This document shows, one piece after another, positions 8,508-16,491 of a stretch of DNA of 39,403 nucleotides. Origin of the DNA: Candidatus Neomicrothrix sp. UBA2131. GTDB taxonomy: Bacteria > Actinomycetota > Acidimicrobiia > Acidimicrobiales > MedAcidi-G1. The notes beneath the pieces were generated by a model, which saw only the letters and a list, made by a program, of their open reading frames with translations, was not told the DNA's origin and ran no database searches. Where the stretch lies: NCBI GenBank assembly GCA_002329075.1, contig DCXR01000046.1:1-39403 (forward strand), read 5' to 3'. The number at the start of each line of letters is the position of its first letter. The first letter of the stretch is position 1. Position numbers and translations under genes: made by a program.

Positions 8508-9149
8508 ATGAACGTCCGGGCCGCACTCGAGTCCCGACGATCCTGTCGCTCGTTCCTGGATCGCTCCCTGCCTTCAGGCCTGCTCGATGCCCTCGTCGAC
8601 CGTGCCCGACGTACCCCATCCGCCGGCAACACACAGGGCGTGGGGTTCCTCGTTCTCGAGGGTTCCGAGCAGACCGCCGCCTACTGGGGGATCACCCTTC
8701 CAGAACGGGACCGTGCAGCGTTTCCCTGGCCGGGTCTGTTGCTTGCCCCTGCCCTGGTCGTGGTCTACGCCGACGCCGGCCGCTACCTGGAGCGCTACGC
8801 GGAGCCCGACAAGGCCTCGACGGGGCTGGGCGGATCAGACGGGGACTGGCCCATCCCCTACTGGTTCGTCGATGCAGCCTTCTCGGCGATGGCACTGCAA
8901 CTCCTCGCCGTCGACGAGGGCCTCGGGTGTTGCTTCTTCGGACTGTTCGGGAATGAACCAGCGGTAGCCCGCAGGTTCGGTGTTCCGGAGGGCCAGCGGG
9001 CGATTGGTGCCGTGGCCATCGGACACCCGGCTCCCGACGACCAGCGCCCCTCCGCCTCGACCGGACGGGGTCGTCGGCCCCTCGGCGATGTGCTGCACCG
9101 GGGCCACTGGGGGTTTCCCGATGTCAGCCCACCGGATGCACGGCAGTAG
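8508..9149 (+). CDS. Nitroreductase-family flavoprotein
   Basis: A 213-residue member of the FMN-dependent nitroreductase family. The N-terminus VRAALESRRSCRSFLDRSLP holds the Arg-Arg-Ser/Cys-x-Arg FMN-phosphate site, TPSAGNTQGVGFLVL the second flavin contact, and DAAFSAMALQLLAVDEGLGCCFFG the central helix and loop. GVPEGQRAIGAVAIGHPA is the usual C-terminal strand. Such proteins reduce nitro, quinone or enone groups or dehalogenate substrates; the substrate is not evident here. ATG 8508 lies 54 bp after the GNAT-like gene. The TAG stop at 9147 is also the first half of a TAGGGT -10 box for the next gene. Confidence 0.88.
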   Translation: MNVRAALESRRSCRSFLDRSLPSGLLDALVDRARRTPSAGNTQGVGFLVLEGSEQTAAYWGITLPERDRAAFPWPGLLLAPALVVVYADAGRYLERYAEPDKASTGLGGSDGDWPIPYWFVDAAFSAMALQLLAVDEGLGCCFFGLFGNEPAVARRFGVPEGQRAIGAVAIGHPAPDDQRPSASTGRGRRPLGDVLHRGHWGFPDVSPPDARQ

Positions 9150-9152
9150 GGT
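9147..9152 (+). promoter_or_regulatory. -10 box upstream of the DUF35/thiolase pair
   Basis: TAGGGT overlaps the TAG stop of the nitroreductase gene. It predicts a leader of nearly 40 nt that contains AGGAG (about 9179-9183) ahead of ATG 9197, so this is a leadered transcript. Confidence 0.45.
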
Positions 9153-9196
9153 CGCGACGGCGCCCAGACCCACCGACCAGGAGATCCGAAGCGACC

Positions 9197-9604
9197 ATGC
9201 CTGAAGCAGATTCTGCCAACCAGGTGCCGATCGTCGGCTACCTGCAACTCGGCGACGATCCCCACCTCCGTGCCAACGAGTGCACCGGCTGCGGGGCCCG
9301 CTACTTCGACCGGCGCAACGCCTGCGCCAAGTGCGGGGGCACCGGGTTCACCGAGACACGCGTCGGCGGTGCGGCTGTCCTGAAGGCCTTCAGCGTGGTC
9401 CACAACGCGGCGCCGGGTATTCCGGTCCCGTACGTGTCGGCGATCGTCGAAACCACCGACGGCACCTCGGTCCGTTCGAACGTGGTCGGCCTCGATGATC
9501 CGATGAAGGCCGAATTGGGCATGCAGGTGGAGTTGACAACCTACGTCTGTGGGACCGACGACGACGGAACGGAATGCGTGGCGTTCGGCTACGCACCTGT
9601 CTGA
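9197..9604 (+). CDS. DUF35 OB-fold, zinc-ribbon acyl-CoA-associated protein
   Basis: A 135-residue protein with an N-terminal rubredoxin-like zinc ribbon (Cys29-x2-Cys32, then Cys43-x2-Cys46) and a C-terminal OB-fold domain (about residues 55-135: AVLKAFSVVHNAAPGIPVPYVSAIVET). Such proteins are encoded beside, and bind, SCP-x-type thiolases or MaoC-like hydratases; ChsH2 of steroid degradation is a known example. Here the thiolase follows 65 bp downstream, so a two-protein complex is likely. The product would act on acyl-CoA thioesters as a structural or channel partner rather than as a catalyst. ATG 9197 has a fair ribosome binding site. Confidence 0.85.
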   Translation: MPEADSANQVPIVGYLQLGDDPHLRANECTGCGARYFDRRNACAKCGGTGFTETRVGGAAVLKAFSVVHNAAPGIPVPYVSAIVETTDGTSVRSNVVGLDDPMKAELGMQVELTTYVCGTDDDGTECVAFGYAPV

Positions 9605-9669
9605 CCCCACCACACGACCTCGACCTGGCCGTCCCGACGGTCAGTCCACAAGAAGAAAGGAACGCAACC

Positions 9670-10869
9670 ATGTCCGGAGATTCAGTCTGGGTCCTAGGGG
9701 CCAACATGACCCGCTTTGCCCGTTATCCGGAGCTCGATGCACTCGACCTGGCTTCCGAGGCGTGCCTCGCTGCCTTCGCCGACGGCGGCGTGGACGTCCA
9801 TGACATGGACATCCTCGCGGCGGGCAGCCTCTTCCAGCCGCTGGGGTTCGGCCAGCGCCTGCAGAAGCAGATCGGCCAGACGGGCATCCCCGTGTTCAAC
9901 GTGAGCAACGCCTGCGCAACCGGCGCCACTGCGATTCGGGTCGCGTACATGGCGATCAAGGCCGGTGAGGCCGAGATGGGCCTTGCCGTGGGAGTCGAGC
10001 AGATGGGCAAGATGGGCCTCCTTGCAGGTGCCAATAGGTTGGAGCGCAAGGTCTACGAGCCGTCCGGCCGCCACGGATCCGTGACCTCGGTGGACGGAAT
10101 CCTGGGCACCGAGACCATGCCGGGTGTATTCGCCCAGGCGGGTACCGGCTACGCCTACGAGAACGAAGGCGTCGGCTTCGAGCAGTTCGCCAAGGTTGCC
10201 TACAAGAACCACCTCCACTCGACCCTGAACCCGCTGGCCCAGTACCAGAAGGAGTTCAGCCTCGAGCAGATTATGGGGTCCCCGGTCCAGAGCTACCCCA
10301 ACACGACCCTGATGTGCTGTCCGACGGGCGACGGTGCTGCAGCGGTCGTCCTGGTCTCGGAGGAGCGCCTTCGGTCGTTGCCGAAGGAGGCGCAGCAGCG
10401 AGCAGTCAAGATCTCCGCATCTGTCCTGACGAGCGACCCCTGGGTCGAGAGTGGACAGGTCCAGCCCGACGTCAACACGCTGACCCGCAACGCAGCAGCC
10501 CAGGCCTACGAGACGGCCGGGGTCGGACCCGAGGACCTCGACCTGGTCGAACTCCACGACTGCTTCGCAACCGCCGAGCTCATCCACTACGACAACCTGG
10601 GCCTCTGTGAGCGGGGGGGTGCCGGCGAGTTCATCGACTCCGGTGCGCCGTTCCGCGACGGTCGCATCCCGGTGAACGTGTCGGGTGGCCTCATCTCCAA
10701 GGGGCATCCGATCGGGGCGACCGGCGTCGCCAACGTCTACGAGGTCGCCACCCACCTGCGGGGCGAGGCCGGCGACCGTCAGATCGAGGGGGCGAAGGTC
10801 GGCCTGGCCCACGTCATCGGCCTCGGTTCCGCCTGCGGCATCCACATCCTCGAGAAGGCGGCCGCTTAA
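9670..10869 (+). CDS. Thiolase, SCP-x/lipid-transfer type
   Basis: A 399-residue thiolase-superfamily enzyme that would cleave 3-ketoacyl-CoA or condense acyl-CoA. The nucleophile is Cys82 in NVSNACATGATAI. LVELHDCFATAEL and GGLISKGHPIGATG supply the catalytic His and second Cys/His region typical of the SCP-x subgroup rather than biosynthetic thiolases. The open frame extends upstream to 9574, but ATG 9670 is the better start: AGAAAGGA lies 8 nt before it and MSGDSVWVLGANMTRF is the usual N-terminus. The gene is paired with the upstream DUF35 protein. The substrate, fatty acyl, steroid or terpenoid, cannot be read from sequence. Confidence 0.9.
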   Translation: MSGDSVWVLGANMTRFARYPELDALDLASEACLAAFADGGVDVHDMDILAAGSLFQPLGFGQRLQKQIGQTGIPVFNVSNACATGATAIRVAYMAIKAGEAEMGLAVGVEQMGKMGLLAGANRLERKVYEPSGRHGSVTSVDGILGTETMPGVFAQAGTGYAYENEGVGFEQFAKVAYKNHLHSTLNPLAQYQKEFSLEQIMGSPVQSYPNTTLMCCPTGDGAAAVVLVSEERLRSLPKEAQQRAVKISASVLTSDPWVESGQVQPDVNTLTRNAAAQAYETAGVGPEDLDLVELHDCFATAELIHYDNLGLCERGGAGEFIDSGAPFRDGRIPVNVSGGLISKGHPIGATGVANVYEVATHLRGEAGDRQIEGAKVGLAHVIGLGSACGIHILEKAAA

Positions 10870-11077
10870 CCCAAGTCAGTCCCTGTGACGTCTACCCACG
10901 GCATTGGACCGACACGGGCGACCTGAGGATCCTCTGGCGGGTGTTCAATCGAGGGGGCGAGTCAGCCGGCGCCCACCGGCCTCGGAACGGTTCGACCAGA
11001 TCACATGAGTTCAATCGTGGGGAACTCGAGAATTCCGTTGAGGTCATGGTCCGACTCCAAAGCAAGGGGGACACATC

Positions 11078-11734
11078 CTGACCACGCGGATCGATCACTT
11101 CATGTACGCCGTGGCTTCGCTGGACGAAGGCATGGAATGGGCAGCGGACACGTTCGGGGTACCGGCCGCTTATGGCGGAGAGCATGTGGGTCTCGGCACA
11201 CGCAACGCACTTCTGTCCCTCGGCTCCACCTATCTCGAGATCATCGCACCCGACCCGGCACAGTCCCAGGAAGGCAACGCCGGCGCACAGTTTGCCAACT
11301 TGACGAGCGGTGGCATGGTCACCTGGGCGGCCGAAGGCGATCTCAACGCCATTGCCCAGGAACTGGAATCGGCTGGCGTGTCGACTCAGGGTCCCAATCG
11401 CACCCAGCGCAAGACGGAATCGGGTGACCTCCTCGTGTGGGATCTGTTGTTCCCCATCGGGAGTCGGCACGGTGGGCGCATGCCGTTTTTCATCGACTGG
11501 CTCGCGTGCGCCAATCCGAAAGACACCAGTCCCGTCGGGGGTGAGTTCAGGGCGTTGGCCATCACGACGCCCGATGCCGATGATCTCGCAGGCGCCCTGC
11601 GCGCCATCGATCTCGACATAGCGGTGTCTGCAGGGCCACCGGCACTATCCGTCACGATTGACTCGCCTCGAGGTGAAGTGGTGCTCGCGAGCACAAACGA
11701 GACCTCACACATGCAGTTCGGTGGCATCCGTTGA
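11078..11734 (+). CDS. Glyoxalase-like domain protein, probable CTG start
   Basis: A protein of about 218 residues with the VOC/glyoxalase-like fold (Glyoxalase_3 type). The first ATG is at 11102, but that start would remove the conserved opening strand. Extending to CTG 11078 gives MTTRIDHFMYAVASLDEGMEW, which restores the RIDHxxYAV motif with its likely metal-binding His. AAGGGGG at 11064-11070 lies 7 nt before CTG, a strong ribosome binding site. NALLSLGSTYLEIIAPDP and the second half (GEFRALAITTPDADDLA) look like paired VOC modules. Substrate unknown. Codon choice is slightly less GC-biased than in neighbouring genes. The 208 bp upstream hold no gene that I can see. Confidence 0.8.
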   Translation: MTTRIDHFMYAVASLDEGMEWAADTFGVPAAYGGEHVGLGTRNALLSLGSTYLEIIAPDPAQSQEGNAGAQFANLTSGGMVTWAAEGDLNAIAQELESAGVSTQGPNRTQRKTESGDLLVWDLLFPIGSRHGGRMPFFIDWLACANPKDTSPVGGEFRALAITTPDADDLAGALRAIDLDIAVSAGPPALSVTIDSPRGEVVLASTNETSHMQFGGIR

Positions 11735-11868
11735 GGTACCTGCAGGTAGCCCAACCCCATGCCCATCCCGGCGGAGATCCGAAGGGGGCCCAGCGGCGAG
11801 TTCGCCTAGGTCGGTGACTCTGCCGACAGGTGCCCGACGGGACCGGCCCCCGGTGGCAGACTGCGTCG

Positions 11869-12738
11869 ATGCAACGCTGGATCCTCGGTGCCCGTCCGCG
11901 CACGCTGCCGGCGGCTGTGGCGCCGGTGCTCGTCGGAACCTCGACAGCGGTGGGTGTGGCCGACGGCATCATCTGGTGGCGGGCCCTGGCGGCGCTGGTG
12001 GTGTCACTCGCCCTTCAGGTCGGCGTGAACTTCGCCAACGACCTGTCAGACGGCCTCCGGGGCACGGACGGCCTCGACCGGATAGGGCCTCGGCGCCTTG
12101 TCGGGTCCGGTCTCGCCACAGCCGGCGAGGTCCGTTGGGCGACCTTCGCGGCCTTCAGCGTGGCGGCTGTCGTGGGGCTCGTCCTGTCGTTGGCCGTGGC
12201 GCCATGGCTGCTGCTGGTCGGCGTCGCAGCCATCGCCGCCGGCTGGTTGTACACGGGTGGACCGAACCCCTACGGCTACCTGGGACTGGGAGAGGTGTTC
12301 GTCTTCGTGTTCTTCGGCCTCGTGGCCACCGTCGGCAGCTCATACGTGCAGGCAGGACGGATCACCGGCCTCGCCGTCGTGGCCGGGAGCGCGGTGGGGC
12401 TGTTGGCCTGTGCCCTCCTGGCGGTCAACAACCTCCGCGACATCACCGGCGACACGGCTGCCGGAAAGCGCACCCTGGCGGCACGAATCGGCGACCGGCG
12501 AGCACGTTGGCTCTATGTGGCGTTCCTCGACGGGGGCCTCGTCCTCGGCTCGCTGTGTGCGTTGTCCCGCCCATGGTGCCTGCTGGTCCTGGGCGGAGCA
12601 CTGCCTGCCGGAGCAGCGGTCCGTGCCGTCCTCGGCGGTGCCGCCGGGCCACGACTCATCGGCGTGCTGGTGCTCACGGGTCGGACGCAACTGCTGGCTG
12701 GATCCCTGCTTTCCCTGGGGCTGGTGCTCTCCGGCTGA
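11869..12738 (+). CDS. menA: 1,4-dihydroxy-2-naphthoate polyprenyltransferase
   Basis: An integral membrane prenyltransferase that attaches the isoprenoid tail to DHNA in menaquinone synthesis. The first Asp-rich site is NFANDLSDGLRGTD (Asn54 to Asp61 region); the second is NNLRDITGDTAAGKRTLAARIG. Seven to nine hydrophobic helices are visible. The frame opens at GTG 11830, but ATG 11869 starts MQRWILGARPRTLPAAVAPV, the canonical MenA N-terminus, giving 289 residues. It converges on menG 20 bp away, so two menaquinone genes face each other tail to tail. Confidence 0.95.
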   Translation: MQRWILGARPRTLPAAVAPVLVGTSTAVGVADGIIWWRALAALVVSLALQVGVNFANDLSDGLRGTDGLDRIGPRRLVGSGLATAGEVRWATFAAFSVAAVVGLVLSLAVAPWLLLVGVAAIAAGWLYTGGPNPYGYLGLGEVFVFVFFGLVATVGSSYVQAGRITGLAVVAGSAVGLLACALLAVNNLRDITGDTAAGKRTLAARIGDRRARWLYVAFLDGGLVLGSLCALSRPWCLLVLGGALPAGAAVRAVLGGAAGPRLIGVLVLTGRTQLLAGSLLSLGLVLSG

Positions 12739-12758
12739 CCCGGCCCGACCGGAGGAGC

Positions 12759-13466
12759 TCAGGTGCCTCTGGTGGCGGTGAGGAGTTGGGCGATTCCGCC
12801 TGAGAGGCGGACCTTGGCCACATCGGTGAAGCCGGCATCGGAAATCTGGCGCAACAGGTCGGCTTCGTCGGGCAGGTAGACGACCGACCGCGGAAGGTAC
12901 CGGTAGGCGGAACGGTCGGAGAGCAGCCCGCCGACGAAGGGGACCACCCGCCCGAAGTACACCGAATGGCCGAACCGGAGCAGCGGGTTGCGGGGCCGGT
13001 CGACCTCCAGGAGGGCGATCCGGCCCCCCGGACGCAGGACCCTGGCCAACTCGGCGAAGAATGGCCCCAGGGCCGCCAGGTTGCGGAGGGCGAAGCCACA
13101 CGTGACGCCATCGACCGTGCCGGAGGGTGCCGGCAGGCGCAGGGCGTCCGCGTGCACGAGGGGGGCGTCGGTGCGTGCAGCGGCCAGCATCCCCCACGAG
13201 AGGTCCATGCCGACGGGGCGGTGGCCGACGCTGTCGAGGTCCCGGCAGAGGTCGCCGGTCCCGCAGGCGAGGTCGAGGACAGTGGAACCTGTGGGCAGGT
13301 CGAGGTCCCGGACGGTGCGACGGCGCCAGCGGACATCGAGTCGAAGGGTCAGGAGGCGGTTGAGGAGGTCGTAGCGGGGAGCGATGGCGTCGAACATCGA
13401 GCGCACTGCCGTCGCCTTGTCGCCATGCGGCAGGGGATCGTCCTGCGGTCTGGTCGGGTCCACCAC
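12759..13466 (-). CDS. menG: Demethylmenaquinone methyltransferase
   Basis: A 235-residue class I SAM methyltransferase of the UbiE/MenG family, which C-methylates demethylmenaquinone in the last step of menaquinone synthesis. Family motifs are VRSMFDAIAPRYDLLNRLLTL and WRRRTV at the N-terminus, VLDLACGTGDL for SAM binding, and GFALRNLAALGPFFAELARVLRPGG in the centre. Start GTG 13466 has a second GTG at 13463. It is the last gene of the minus-strand run after the small membrane protein, with 4 bp between them. The neighbouring menA supports menaquinone over ubiquinone. Confidence 0.93.
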   Translation of the reverse strand: MVDPTRPQDDPLPHGDKATAVRSMFDAIAPRYDLLNRLLTLRLDVRWRRRTVRDLDLPTGSTVLDLACGTGDLCRDLDSVGHRPVGMDLSWGMLAAARTDAPLVHADALRLPAPSGTVDGVTCGFALRNLAALGPFFAELARVLRPGGRIALLEVDRPRNPLLRFGHSVYFGRVVPFVGGLLSDRSAYRYLPRSVVYLPDEADLLRQISDAGFTDVAKVRLSGGIAQLLTATRGT

Positions 13467-13470
13467 GGGG

Positions 13471-13809
13471 TCAGTCGAACCAGATCCGCTGGTGCTCCCG
13501 GCTTATCGGATGCAGGAGGAGCGCCAGGAGGACGACGGGGAACAGGAGTGCGATCAGCAGACTGCTGCCGAAGCCGTAGATCCGGATACGTGCGACGATG
13601 GCCAGGGCCGACACGACGACCGCTATCTGCCAGCCGACCTTCTTGTCGTTGGCGACGAGGTAGCCCGAGGGGAACATGAGCAGACCCAGCAGCAGCAGGT
13701 CCGTTGAACCCCGGACAAGGCTGAAGAAGCCCTCGATGTAGAGCAGCATCGTGCCTGTCGCCAGGGTCTGTGGCTGGTGCCGGTTGACCCAGCGCCGCTG
13801 TGATTCCAT
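13471..13809 (-). CDS. Small multi-pass membrane protein of unknown function
   Basis: A 112-residue protein with about three hydrophobic segments: LLYIEGFFSLVRGSTDLLLLGLLMF (shown here only by position, about residues 22-46), a second near residues 57-75 and a third near 81-100. It has a basic N-terminus (ESQRRWVNRHQPQT) and a polar tail ending QRIWFD. I do not recognise a family. It sits 4 bp after rlmN and 4 bp before menG, so it is translated as part of that operon. A role linked to the menaquinone step or membrane is possible from position only. Confidence 0.8.
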   Translation of the reverse strand: MESQRRWVNRHQPQTLATGTMLLYIEGFFSLVRGSTDLLLLGLLMFPSGYLVANDKKVGWQIAVVVSALAIVARIRIYGFGSSLLIALLFPVVLLALLLHPISREHQRIWFD

Positions 13810-13813
13810 CGGG

Positions 13814-14902
13814 TCAGTCTGGCAGGGTGGTGACTGCTTGCCGCCGATCCTGCGCCGCCACCGGAATGTTCAGGCGGTCGGCGCGCAGTTGGCCGCACGC
13901 CGCGTCGATCTCGGTTCCCCGGGTACGGCGGACCGTCACGTTGGCGCCGTGGGCCCTCAACTCGTCGGCGAAGTCGGCAACGCGCTGTCTGGGGGAACCA
14001 CGTGTCGGCCAGTCGGGCGTCGGGTTGAGCGGTATGAGGTTGATGTGTGCACCCAGGGACCTGGCGTAGGAGGCGAAGCGCAGGGCATCCTCGGGACGGT
14101 CGTTGGTCTCGTGTATCAGTGCCCATTCCAGCGAGAGGCGGCGGCCGGTGGCGTCGATGTGGCGCCGGCATGCGTCGGCCAGTTCCGCCAGGGGCCAGCG
14201 TCGGTTGATCGGCACGAGTTCGTCGCGCAGGTCGTCGTTGGCTGCGTGCAGGGAGACGGCCAGGGTGACGGGCAGCTGTTCCCCTGCAAGGCGCAGGATT
14301 CCGGGAACGAGGCCGACGGTGGAGATGGTCAGGTGCCGCGCCGAGAGTCCGAGGGCTCCGTGGATGCGTTCGACTGCGCCCCAGGTGCGCTCGTAGTTGG
14401 CAAGCGGCTCTCCCATGCCCATGAACACGACGTTCGAGACGCGGCGCTCGCCGGCTTCCCGCTGGGCCCGGACGACCTGTTCGACGATCTCACCGGTGGT
14501 CAGGTGGCGGTCGAAGCCCATCTGTCCGGTGGCGCAGAAGCCGCATCCCATGGCGCAACCCGACTGGGTGCTGACGCAGACCGTGGACCGCTCCCCATGG
14601 TGCATGAGCACCGTCTCGACCAGCGCGCCGTCGGTGAGGCGCCACAACCACTTGACGGTCTCACCCCCGTCGCCGACCGATCGCGTCTCCTCTGCCAACC
14701 CGGCCGGGAGGCTTTCGGCGAGTCGGTCCCTCAGGGAGGAAGGGAGCGTCGTGATCTCGGTCGGGTCGGACAGGTCCCCGTAGAGACCGTGCCAGAGTTG
14801 GTCGATCCGGTAGGAGGGCTGGTCGCCCATCAACGCCTCGAGGGAGGTCCGGTCGTGGTCGTAGCGGGTGACCGGGAACCCGGACGGTCCGGCGCCGCTC
14901 AC
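13814..14902 (-). CDS. rlmN: 23S rRNA (adenine-2503-C2)-methyltransferase
   Basis: A radical-SAM enzyme that methylates A2503 of 23S rRNA and, in some bacteria, A37 of certain tRNAs. The 4Fe-4S motif is Cys-x3-Cys-x2-Cys in SGCAMGCGFCATGQMG. SNVVFMGMGEPLANYE follows, and the second catalytic Cys lies in RGTEIDAACGQL near the C-terminus. The open frame continues far upstream through the mshD shadow. GTG 14902 overlaps the mshD TGA as GTGA and yields 362 residues, the normal length. Translation is probably coupled to mshD. Confidence 0.95.
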   Translation of the reverse strand: MSGAGPSGFPVTRYDHDRTSLEALMGDQPSYRIDQLWHGLYGDLSDPTEITTLPSSLRDRLAESLPAGLAEETRSVGDGGETVKWLWRLTDGALVETVLMHHGERSTVCVSTQSGCAMGCGFCATGQMGFDRHLTTGEIVEQVVRAQREAGERRVSNVVFMGMGEPLANYERTWGAVERIHGALGLSARHLTISTVGLVPGILRLAGEQLPVTLAVSLHAANDDLRDELVPINRRWPLAELADACRRHIDATGRRLSLEWALIHETNDRPEDALRFASYARSLGAHINLIPLNPTPDWPTRGSPRQRVADFADELRAHGANVTVRRTRGTEIDAACGQLRADRLNIPVAAQDRRQAVTTLPD

Positions 14903-15633
14903 CGGACGATGCGCTGGAAGGCGCGGTTGATGCTGGTGCGCTGGAATCCGAGCTTGTCGTAGAGCAGGTTGGCATACCGGTTGTCGGACTCGACGTAGAG
15001 CATCGAGTGGCGCAACCCCTGCCGGGCCAGCCATCCCAGGCCGTCGAGGACGAGTTCGCGACCGAGCCCGCTCCCGTGGAAGTCGGGGTCCACGGCGATG
15101 GCGTAGATTTCGCCGATCGGTTGCTTCTCGTCGGTGTGTACCTTCGTCCAGCAGAAGCCGGCGAGGCGGTCCTCGATCTCGAGCAGGCGGAAGCCGTCGG
15201 GGTCGAACCAGGGCTCGGCACACTTCTCCGAGAACTCCTCGGGTGTGAGGCCTCCCTGCTCGGGATGCCAGTCGAATGCCCGGTTGTTGACCTCGAGGAA
15301 GGCGTCGGTGTCGGCGGGGGTGAAGGCACGTGTGGCGAGGTCGGTGTCTGGGGCCGGCAGCGGACGCTCGAGTCGCCACAGGTCCCGGTAGTGGATGAAT
15401 CCGGCCGCAATCGGAACCCAGTCGCTGGCAGGCGTGGCGTTTTCGATCCAGAACTCCAGGCGCCCTCCCTCGTTCAGCATTACTGCCTGGGTGGCGGCCT
15501 CGAGCAGGCGCTGCCTTCGGACGTCGTCGTCTCCTTCCACCCGGAGTTCGACCAGCCAGCTGTTGCGGGCGTTGGTGAGTACGACGGTGTCGTGGCCGTC
15601 GGAGACCTCGAGGCGCTCGGATTCGGTTGCCAT
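14899..15633 (-). CDS. mshD: Mycothiol synthase, GNAT acetyltransferase
   Basis: Acetylates the Cys amino group of Cys-GlcN-Ins, the final step of mycothiol synthesis. The C-terminal GNAT domain carries VNNRAFDWHPEQGGLTPEEF, EPWFDPDGF, FCWTKVH, GEIYAIAVDPDFHGSGLGREL (acetyl-CoA loop) and LYVESDNRYANLLYDKLGF, closely matching MshD. At 244 residues it is shorter than typical two-domain MshD of about 300, so the N-terminal GNAT half is reduced. The open frame reaches 15789, but ATG 15633 is better: TAGCCT lies 8 nt upstream and the longer form would overlap nth. First gene of the mshD-rlmN-membrane protein-menG run. Confidence 0.88.
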   Translation of the reverse strand: MATESERLEVSDGHDTVVLTNARNSWLVELRVEGDDDVRRQRLLEAATQAVMLNEGGRLEFWIENATPASDWVPIAAGFIHYRDLWRLERPLPAPDTDLATRAFTPADTDAFLEVNNRAFDWHPEQGGLTPEEFSEKCAEPWFDPDGFRLLEIEDRLAGFCWTKVHTDEKQPIGEIYAIAVDPDFHGSGLGRELVLDGLGWLARQGLRHSMLYVESDNRYANLLYDKLGFQRTSINRAFQRIVR

Positions 15634-15641
15634 CGGCGGCG

Positions 15642-15647
15642 AGGCTA
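15642..15647 (-). promoter_or_regulatory. -10 box of mshD, leaderless type
   Basis: Minus-strand TAGCCT ends 8 nt before ATG 15633. It lies back to back with the nth -10 box, making 15634-15700 a short divergent promoter region. Confidence 0.5.
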
Positions 15648-15687
15648 GCCGGGGGCGCACAAGGACCCGCCTGTACCGCCCAGACGG

Positions 15688-15693
15688 TACCTT
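15688..15693 (+). promoter_or_regulatory. -10 box of nth, leaderless type
   Basis: TACCTT is followed by 7 nt and ATG 15701. Confidence 0.55.
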
Positions 15694-15700
15694 CGACGGG

Positions 15701-16342
15701 ATGGGACGACCGAGATCACCTGCGGGTCGCGCACGGGAGGCCAACCGGCGCCTGACCGACGAGTACCCGGACGCCGAATGCGAACTCACCCACGACAGTC
15801 CCTATGAGTTGCTGGCGGCGACGATCCTTTCGGCCCAGTGCACCGACAAGCGCATCAACATGGTCACGCCGGTGCTGTTCGCCCGCTACCCGACACCATG
15901 GGACCTCGCCGAGGCCATCCCGTCCGAACTGGAGGAGATCATCCGCTCGACCGGCTTCTATGCCAACAAGGCCCGGAGCCTGCTCGGGATGGCGCAGAGG
16001 CTGGTCGAGGCCTACGACGGCGAAGTGCCTGGCGCCATGGCAGACCTGACCTCACTTCCAGGTGTCGGGCGCAAGACGGCGAACGTGGTACGCAGCGTGG
16101 CCCTGGGCCTGCCCGGCCTCCCGGTCGACACGCATGTAGGTCGCCTGTCGCGCCGCCTGGGCCTTACCGAGGAGACAGACCCGGTGAAGGTCGAGTATGA
16201 GCTCAACCCGATGATCGCGGCGGATGACCGGGGAGACTTCAGCATGCGCCTGATCCTGCACGGTCGGCGTGTCTGCCCCAGTCGGAAGCCCCGCTGCGGC
16301 GAGTGTGTCCTCAACGACTTCTGCCCGGCCTCGGAGGTCTGA
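15701..16342 (+). CDS. nth: Endonuclease III
   Basis: A base-excision repair DNA glycosylase/AP lyase for oxidised pyrimidines. The 213-residue product carries LLAATILSAQCTDKRIN, the helix-hairpin-helix LPGVGRKTANVV with the catalytic Lys, VDTHVGRLSRRLGL with the catalytic Asp, and a C-terminal 4Fe-4S loop C-x6-C-x2-C-x5-C (CPSRKPRCGECVLNDFC). The frame extends upstream to 15395 through the mshD region; ATG 15701 gives the normal length and follows a TACCTT box by 7 nt. It is transcribed divergently from mshD. Confidence 0.96.
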   Translation: MGRPRSPAGRAREANRRLTDEYPDAECELTHDSPYELLAATILSAQCTDKRINMVTPVLFARYPTPWDLAEAIPSELEEIIRSTGFYANKARSLLGMAQRLVEAYDGEVPGAMADLTSLPGVGRKTANVVRSVALGLPGLPVDTHVGRLSRRLGLTEETDPVKVEYELNPMIAADDRGDFSMRLILHGRRVCPSRKPRCGECVLNDFCPASEV

Positions 16343-16422
16343 GCGGTTCCCTGCCGCATGTCGGGAAGGTTCGGCTGGGAGGGAAACTCCTCCATTTCGA
16401 CTTTCCCACCTGGGATTGATGG

Positions 16423-16428
16423 GATAAC
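16423..16428 (+). promoter_or_regulatory. Candidate -10 box of the 6C-like RNA
   Basis: GATAAC (alternatively TAACTT at 16425-16430) lies 8-13 nt before the first hairpin, so transcription would begin just ahead of 16437. A -35 near 16397-16404 is poor. The assignment depends on the RNA being real. Confidence 0.35.
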
Positions 16429-16440
16429 TTGGCCCCGTCA

Positions 16441-16482
16441 GGTTCCCGCCACCTGACTCGCGAGGATCGGGTTCCCGCCACC
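16441..16482 (+). repeat. 13-nt direct repeat carrying the C-rich loops
   Basis: GGTTCCCGCCACC occurs at 16441-16453 and again at 16470-16482. Each copy supplies the loop and closing pairs of one hairpin in the 6C-like RNA. Confidence 0.85.
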
Positions 16483-16491
16483 CACCTCGCC

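Noticed and set aside
11737..11748. Perfect 12-bp palindrome TACCTGCAGGTA after the glyoxalase-like gene
   Set aside because: No T tract and no loop for a terminator, no second copy seen, and a 12-bp palindrome can arise by chance in this length.
16437..16490. ANTAR target RNA (paired hexaloop hairpins) as an explanation for the twin hairpins
   Set aside because: ANTAR targets have six-base loops with A and G at fixed places; these loops are nine bases and C-rich, and the terminator is not overlapped by the second hairpin.
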